Assembly: GCF_017876295.1 (NCBI RefSeq)
Contig: NZ_JAGINT010000002.1
Span: 1,364,001-1,428,000, forward strand
Origin: Kribbella aluminosa
Lineage (GTDB): Bacteria; Actinomycetota; Actinomycetes; Propionibacteriales; Kribbellaceae
Length of the DNA stretch: 64,000 bases
Direction of reading: 5' to 3'
In this document: piece after piece, positions 60,006 through 64,000 of the stretch
Numbering within the stretch: position 1 is the stretch's first letter
How the letters are laid out: every line of letters starts with the position of its first letter
Notes under the pieces: model-generated
The model's input: the letters and a program-made list of their open reading frames with translations, nothing else
Databases searched by the model: none
Told to the model about the DNA's origin: nothing
Translations under genes and position numbers: made by a program

Positions 60006-60664
60006 CCGACCCGTACCGTGAGTGGGACGCGGCGTACCTGCTCGGCGCGCTGTCGGCGAAGGACCGGCACGTGTACGAGGAGCATCTGCACGACTGTGCC
60101 GAATGCTCGGTCGCCGTCGCGTCCCTGGCCGGCGTACCCGGGATGCTGGCCGCGCTGCCGGCCGAACGGGCGCTGGCCACCGTCACCACCGAGCCACCGA
60201 ACCTGCTGCCGGGTCTGACCCGCAGCGTTCAGCGCGACCGGCGACGGCAGCGGATCCGGTACGGCGCACTGGCCTCCGCGATCGCGGTCGCCGCGGCGGT
60301 CGTCGGCGCGGTGGTCGCGATCCCGTTGACCAAGGACGACCCCAAGGGCGACTACGTCGTACTGTCCCAGACCGTGTCCAGCAAGCTGTCCGCGGACGCC
60401 CGGCTGGTGCCGGAGCCGTGGGGTACGACGATCGAGATCAGCTGCAAGTACGACGAACTCGCGACGCCGAGCGAACGCTCCCGCGGGTACGAACTGTTCG
60501 TCACCGACACGTCCGGGAAGGTCCAGCTGATCGCGAGCTGGACCTCCGCGCCCGGCACCACGGTCAAACCGGCCGCCACCACCAAGCTGAAGCGCGACCA
60601 GATCCAGGCGCTGGACATCCGCAGCTCCGAGACCGGACGGGTGTTGCTCGCGGTTCGGTTCTGA
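60002..60664 (+). CDS. Zinc-type anti-sigma factor with outside domain
   Basis: 220 aa. The N-terminal ZAS motif is 'YEEHLHDCAECSVAVASL' (H-x3-C-x2-C). One membrane segment ('YGALASAIAVAAAVVGAVVAIPL') is followed by an outside RskA/RslA-like beta domain. It should hold the cognate sigma factor at the membrane and release it on redox or envelope stress. Confidence 0.92.
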   Translation: MTDPYREWDAAYLLGALSAKDRHVYEEHLHDCAECSVAVASLAGVPGMLAALPAERALATVTTEPPNLLPGLTRSVQRDRRRQRIRYGALASAIAVAAAVVGAVVAIPLTKDDPKGDYVVLSQTVSSKLSADARLVPEPWGTTIEISCKYDELATPSERSRGYELFVTDTSGKVQLIASWTSAPGTTVKPAATTKLKRDQIQALDIRSSETGRVLLAVRF

Positions 60665-61001
60665 GCACGAATGAACACGGCTGATCGGGGCACAGAAGGG
60701 GCACGAACGGCGGATCGCTCGAGCGGCCGTCGATCCAGACCCCGGTGTTCAGGGACGTGCGCCGGGGTCGCCGCCTTTCCTGATCGAACGGTCGTGATCG
60801 AACTGAAGAAAGTTCCGGTTCGGCTGTAACGCTCGCCTCGTCACTGGCGATACACCGTGTGTAACGCCACTGAGGATCCCGCCCCAGGTCGTCCGCCCGA
60901 AGGGCCTGGGCCGGGATTCTCGATGCGTATGAGGCGCCCGCAGCGTTACGTACGAAGGCCCCCGGTGAGATCACCGAGGGCCTTCGCGCTGCGTACCCTC
61001 C
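60665..61001. other. Intergenic region with two hairpins
   Basis: No gene found. An imperfect hairpin spans 60876-60917 (ATCCCG..CCAGG with CCTGG..CGGGAT), and a strong terminator lies at 60954-60985 (listed separately). Confidence 0.5.
60954..60985. terminator. Bidirectional terminator hairpin
   Basis: GAAGGCCC (60954-60961) pairs with GGGCCTTC (60978-60985), with an inner GGTGA/TCACC stem. It lies at the end of the minus gene at 61002 and downstream of the sigma operon. Confidence 0.75.
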
Positions 61002-61241
61002 CTAGGACGCTTGCTCAGTCGGGCCGTCCGACGGCGGCAGTGCGATCCGGTCCGCCGGCAGGCGTTCCGTCCGCTCGTTCCCGTCGTCGCCCTCGTACTG
61101 CACCAGAGCGGTCCATCCCGATTCCTCGTTGTCGCGGCCGATCAGCCAGCCGCGGCGCCACGTGCCGTCCACGCGGACGACGACATGGCTGGGCAGAGGG
61201 AGTCGGGACACCAGATCGGTGCCGGGCTCGAACTCAGTCAT
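61002..61241 (-). CDS. Small 79-aa conserved-looking protein
   Basis: 79 aa, mostly strands: 'HVVVRVDGTWRRGWLIGRDNEESGWTALVQYEGDDG' suggests a small SH3-like or Tudor-like barrel. No family was assigned. It stands alone with a terminator just after its stop; no partner is evident. Confidence 0.6.
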   Translation of the reverse strand: MTEFEPGTDLVSRLPLPSHVVVRVDGTWRRGWLIGRDNEESGWTALVQYEGDDGNERTERLPADRIALPPSDGPTEQAS

Positions 61242-61304
61242 GGCCGAAGGCTAGGGGCAATCCGGTCGCGGCGCCTCTTGAAAGCGTGTTCCGTCATACC
61301 TTTC

Positions 61305-61982
61305 TCAGACTCCGGACTCGAGTCCAAACGCTTGTACTGCGCCGTGCACCTTCAGCGCGCGGCCGCCCGGGATGTGGGTGACCCAGCCCTCCCGCAACGC
61401 GTGCGCGCACAATGCGGCGCCGACCGCACCGGCCAGATGCGGGCGGCGTTCGGTCACGTCCAGGCAGGACCGGACGGCCGGGCGGCCCCGGCGTACGTCG
61501 AGCTCGATGCCGAGATTCCGCAACCAGGTTTGGCCTTCCGGCGTCAGCGCGATCCCTTCGGACCAGTCGATCAGGCCGCGCTCGGTCATCGCGTCGGCGA
61601 GCGCGACCCCGAGCTTCCCGGCCAGGTGGTCGTAGCAGGTCCGGGCCCGCGCGAACGCGTCCCGCTTGCTCACCGCCGACAAGCTGTTCGCGACCTCGGT
61701 ACGCCGGGGCGCCAGCGCCGCGAGCCCCTCGATCAGCTCGGCGGTGTCCGGTCCGGCGAGCTTCACGTACCGGTGCCGGCCCTGCCGTACCTCGGTCAGC
61801 AGCCCGCCGTTCACCAGCAGATTGAGGTGCTCGCTGATCGTCGGCCGCGACACCTTCGCCAGCCGGGCCAGCTCACTCGCGGTCCACGCCCGCCCGTCGA
61901 GCAACGCCAGACACACGGACGCCCGGGTCCCGTCCGCCAGCATCCGCGCCCAGCCGGCCAGCTCGTCACCCTCGGCAGTCAT
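61305..61982 (-). CDS. ArsR-family winged-helix regulator
   Basis: 225 aa. The N-terminal HTH spans ~10-80 ('MLADGTRASVCLALLDGRAWTASELARLAKVSRPTISEHLNLLVNGGLL', wing 'EVRQGRHRYVKL'). A second, C-terminal helical domain ('YDHLAGKLGVALADAM') ends 'LCAHALREGWVTHIPGGRAL'. No metal-binding Cys pair in the helix-5 region, so it is unlikely to be a metal sensor. It diverges from the flavin reductase gene, which it may repress. Confidence 0.9.
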   Translation of the reverse strand: MTAEGDELAGWARMLADGTRASVCLALLDGRAWTASELARLAKVSRPTISEHLNLLVNGGLLTEVRQGRHRYVKLAGPDTAELIEGLAALAPRRTEVANSLSAVSKRDAFARARTCYDHLAGKLGVALADAMTERGLIDWSEGIALTPEGQTWLRNLGIELDVRRGRPAVRSCLDVTERRPHLAGAVGAALCAHALREGWVTHIPGGRALKVHGAVQAFGLESGV

Positions 61983-62034
61983 ACCGCCATCATGCCGCCC
62001 CGACGGTTAGGCCCCCGCCGAACGGTTCCGTACC

Positions 62035-62040
62035 TAGCGT
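62035..62040 (+). promoter_or_regulatory. Probable -10 (TAGCGT) for leaderless flavin reductase transcript
   Basis: ACCTAGCGT with eight bases to the ATG at 62049, the same geometry as eccC. It lies in the divergent gap with the ArsR gene, so a repressor site would overlap it. Confidence 0.5.
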
Positions 62041-62048
62041 CGATCCTC

Positions 62049-62663
62049 ATGACCCACCTGACGATCGAACCTTCCATCCTGTACGTCGGAACGCCGGTCG
62101 CCCTGCTCAGCACGCTGAACGAGGACGGCACCGCCAACCTCGCGCCGATGTCGTCCGCGTGGGCGCTCGGCGACGTGGTGGTCCTCGGCGTCGGCGTCGG
62201 CGGCCAGACGGCAACCAACCTCCGGACCCGCCCGGAGGTGGTGATCAACTACCCCTCCCCTGACCAGTGGCAGGCCGTCGAACGCCTCGCCCCGTTGACC
62301 GCCGCCGATCCGATCCCGCCACACAAACAGGCCCGCTTCCACCACAACCGCCAGAAGTTCACCGCCGCCGCCCTCACCCCCACCCCGTCCGACCTGATCA
62401 CCCCGCCTCGGGTAGCCGAGTGCCCCCTCCAGTTCGAGGCCACCGTCGTACAGGCCGATCTAGATGCCAAAGGCAACTTCCTGATCGCCCAAGCCCGAGT
62501 CCTGAGAGTCCACGCCGCCCCTCACCTGGTCATCCCCGGCACCTCCCACATCAACCCCGCCGCCTGGTCCCCCCTCATCTACAACTTCCGCCACTACTAC
62601 CCCCTAGGCCCCGAACTAGGCGAATCCTTCCGCACCGAAACCCCAAGCCCCAAAGGCGTGTAA
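62049..62663 (+). CDS. Flavin reductase-like (FMN-binding split barrel) protein
   Basis: 204 aa from ATG 62049; the longer frame from 61011 overlaps the ArsR gene on the other strand and is rejected. The flavin-binding core is seen: 'YVGTPVALLSTLNEDGTANLAPMSSAWALGDVVVLGVG' and 'QTATNLRTRPEVVINYP'. The middle 'ECPLQFEATV' and 'GNFLIAQARVLRVHA' match this family. It probably reduces or uses FMN; substrate unknown. Confidence 0.85.
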   Translation: MTHLTIEPSILYVGTPVALLSTLNEDGTANLAPMSSAWALGDVVVLGVGVGGQTATNLRTRPEVVINYPSPDQWQAVERLAPLTAADPIPPHKQARFHHNRQKFTAAALTPTPSDLITPPRVAECPLQFEATVVQADLDAKGNFLIAQARVLRVHAAPHLVIPGTSHINPAAWSPLIYNFRHYYPLGPELGESFRTETPSPKGV

Positions 62664-63610
62664 GCCTCACGCGGTACGTGGAGTGGCATGTGATCGACCC
62701 GCCGCCTGCCACGCAGGCACACCTGCTACACGCGCTCCCACCTGCACCCGCTGCGCGCGCTCCCACCCGCCCCCGGCTTAGCGCCGGATTGCCCGGCTGG
62801 CGCCGGGAGTTGCAAACTACCGCTCGCGAGCGACTGCTCAGCGGGCGCTGTCCGTAAAGACGGGCGCGCGCGAGTGGCGCGCGCCGGAGCGTGAATGGCG
62901 GACCTGGCGACGGCTGGGTGTGGATCCGGGAGATGTGCAGGAGGTTGCCGGTTCGATCAGATCGCCGTCAAGGAGGGTAAGAGGTGACGTCGTGAGCGAG
63001 GAGTTGACCACACGCCCCGCCTGCCACTTCACCACTCGCCGGTCACAGACCGAAATGAGCGCTCGCCGCCAACGTGCGCGTGACACGCACTCGGCGCCAT
63101 CTTCGTCAGGAGGCCTGGCGGACGAACGGATCTCGTCAGCCTGTGCCAGCGGCCGACGCCGAGATGTACCGGTCAGCCCGAGCGAGACAACACCCCCTCC
63201 GCTCGGCCCTCCAGACCAACCTCCGGCAACTGCTCAGGTCACGCCGCCCCGGGCCTTCCAAGCCGTCAGAAGTCCACGCTGTTAACGCCCGGAACGGAAA
63301 TCCCCAGTCACGTCCCGTACGGCTCAACCCACAACCCGCGGATTGGCTATCCAGGTTATGCGGCGCTACGCGTCGCTGGTCGGATCTTCCGCGTGACTGG
63401 TAACTCCCACGCAGAGCAGTGGCCGTCGATCGGCGACGTTTTGGGGCGTTTCGTATCCAAACAGGTGGCCTCTACTCACGGCTTGTTCTGCTTCCCCCGC
63501 TTTCACGCAGCTTCGACCCATCCCAGGACAAACGCAGAAGCGCCAAGAGCGATCCGGTCACTGGCGGAAACCAGTCGCTCGGGGGCAGCGACGCTGCAAA
63601 GGTTGGTGGC
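62664..63610. other. ~950-base stretch without a supported gene
   Basis: Only overlapping short frames with no family features. GGCGCGCGC-GAGTG-GCGCGCGCC (62863-62885) is a perfect 9-bp hairpin. A GGTTCGATC string near 62950 recalls a tRNA T-arm, but no cloverleaf could be built. Base composition in parts (63,270-63,500) is lower in GC than neighbours, so this may be decayed or acquired DNA. Confidence 0.4.
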
Positions 63611-64000
63611 ATGTTGCTGACACTGACCGGTTCGAGTTGTTCGGGCAAGACGACGCTGGCTCGTGCCTTGGGCGCCAGGCTGCATGGCCTGGTTATCCAT
63701 GACCACGACGAGATCGGCGTACCGGAGGATGCGGACACACGTTGGCGACACCGCACGACAGAACTGTGGATCGGCCGAGCGTTGGAGTGTCAAAGCCGCG
63801 GGCTGGATCTTCTTCTGACCGGACAGTCGCCGCTCGGTGAGATTTTGGCTTCACCCTCCGCGCCGCTGCTCGACGGCATCGCGGTGTGTCTGGTGGATGT
63901 CGCAGATACCGAGAGGCGTCGGCGTCTCAGTTCACGCGACGGCGACCGGTGGCCGCCAGCAGTCGTTGATGCGTTCGTCGGTTGGAGTACCTGGCACCGT
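63611..64000 (+). CDS. P-loop nucleotide kinase-like protein, partial (cut by right edge)
   Basis: Open to the edge (130 codons), start ATG 63611. Walker A 'GSSCSGKTTLARALG' at residues 7-16 sits directly at the N-terminus, followed by 'VIHDHDEIGVPEDADTRW' and 'LLLTGQSPLGE', the layout of AAA_33/cytidylate-kinase-like small kinases. The substrate cannot be told from this part. The ribosome site AAAGG is weak. Confidence 0.75.
   Translation, partial: MLLTLTGSSCSGKTTLARALGARLHGLVIHDHDEIGVPEDADTRWRHRTTELWIGRALECQSRGLDLLLTGQSPLGEILASPSAPLLDGIAVCLVDVADTERRRRLSSRDGDRWPPAVVDAFVGWSTWHR

Noticed and set aside
62930..62990. Possible tRNA (GGTTCGATC resembling a T-arm)
   Set aside because: No acceptor, D-arm or anticodon stem could be paired around it.

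Overview
The window is high-GC DNA with dense, head-to-tail overlapping genes (many ATGA/GTGA junctions), frequent GTG starts and a complete ESX-type (type VII) secretion gene set. With the SARP regulator, the TIGR03086 (DinB-like, mycothiol-dependent-type) protein and the IS3/IS110 relics, this points to a filamentous or nocardioform actinomycete. A Kribbella-like or other Propionibacteriales host is my best guess, at low confidence. No rRNA, tRNA or CRISPR array was found.

Layout. (1) 1-4,900, minus strand: a tightly overlapping putative defence operon (unknown 190-aa protein, PLD-helicase fusion, 90-aa protein, DndD/SMC-like ATPase running off the left edge), followed by a DUF1643-like gene and an IS110 transposase stump. 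(2) 5,960-10,244, plus: an SbcCD/YhaN-type phosphoesterase and ATPase pair. (3) 10,630-12,195: a small secreted Cys/Trp-rich protein gene broken by an in-frame TAG and a complete 1.3-kb IS3-family element. (4) 12,259-14,035: a YciI-like protein and a SARP regulator. (5) 14,115-20,588, plus: a membrane-anchored propeller/fibronectin protein, a MoxR ATPase, a DUF58 protein and a transglutaminase-like membrane protein whose catalytic Cys and His look replaced. (6) 20,589-26,016: a pseudokinase with a C-terminal FnIII domain, two tandem paralogues of an unrecognised family, a beta-helix/AAA+ (EccA/CbbX-like) gene with a probable one-base frameshift, and a LuxR-type regulator. (7) 26,157-40,130: the type VII core, eccE, a PPE-like substrate, an EspC-like protein, eccB and eccD on minus; eccC, three Esx/EspC-scale proteins and a second long substrate on plus; then mycP, a YbaB homologue and one more small partner. 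(8) 40,136-57,070: one 5,644-codon gene immediately downstream, with a CpnT/WXG100-like head, a SecA-like motor, kinase-like repeats, an HExxxH peptidase-like domain, membrane segments and about 1,400 residues of beta-rich repeats. (9) 57,037-64,000: ordinary chromosomal genes (TIGR03086 protein, MarR, membrane proteins, an ECF sigma/anti-sigma pair, an ArsR-type regulator with a divergent flavin reductase, and a P-loop kinase cut by the right edge).

How it may work together (inference). Regions 5 to 8 look like one cell-envelope system. EccB/C/D/E and MycP would form the ESX membrane complex; the WXG100 and EspC-like proteins and the two long substrates sharing a C-terminal tail would be its cargo or chaperones; the beta-helix AAA+ protein would stand in for EccA. 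The giant protein, with an ESX-type head and its own SecA-like ATPase, is the most unusual component and the best candidate for an undescribed system.
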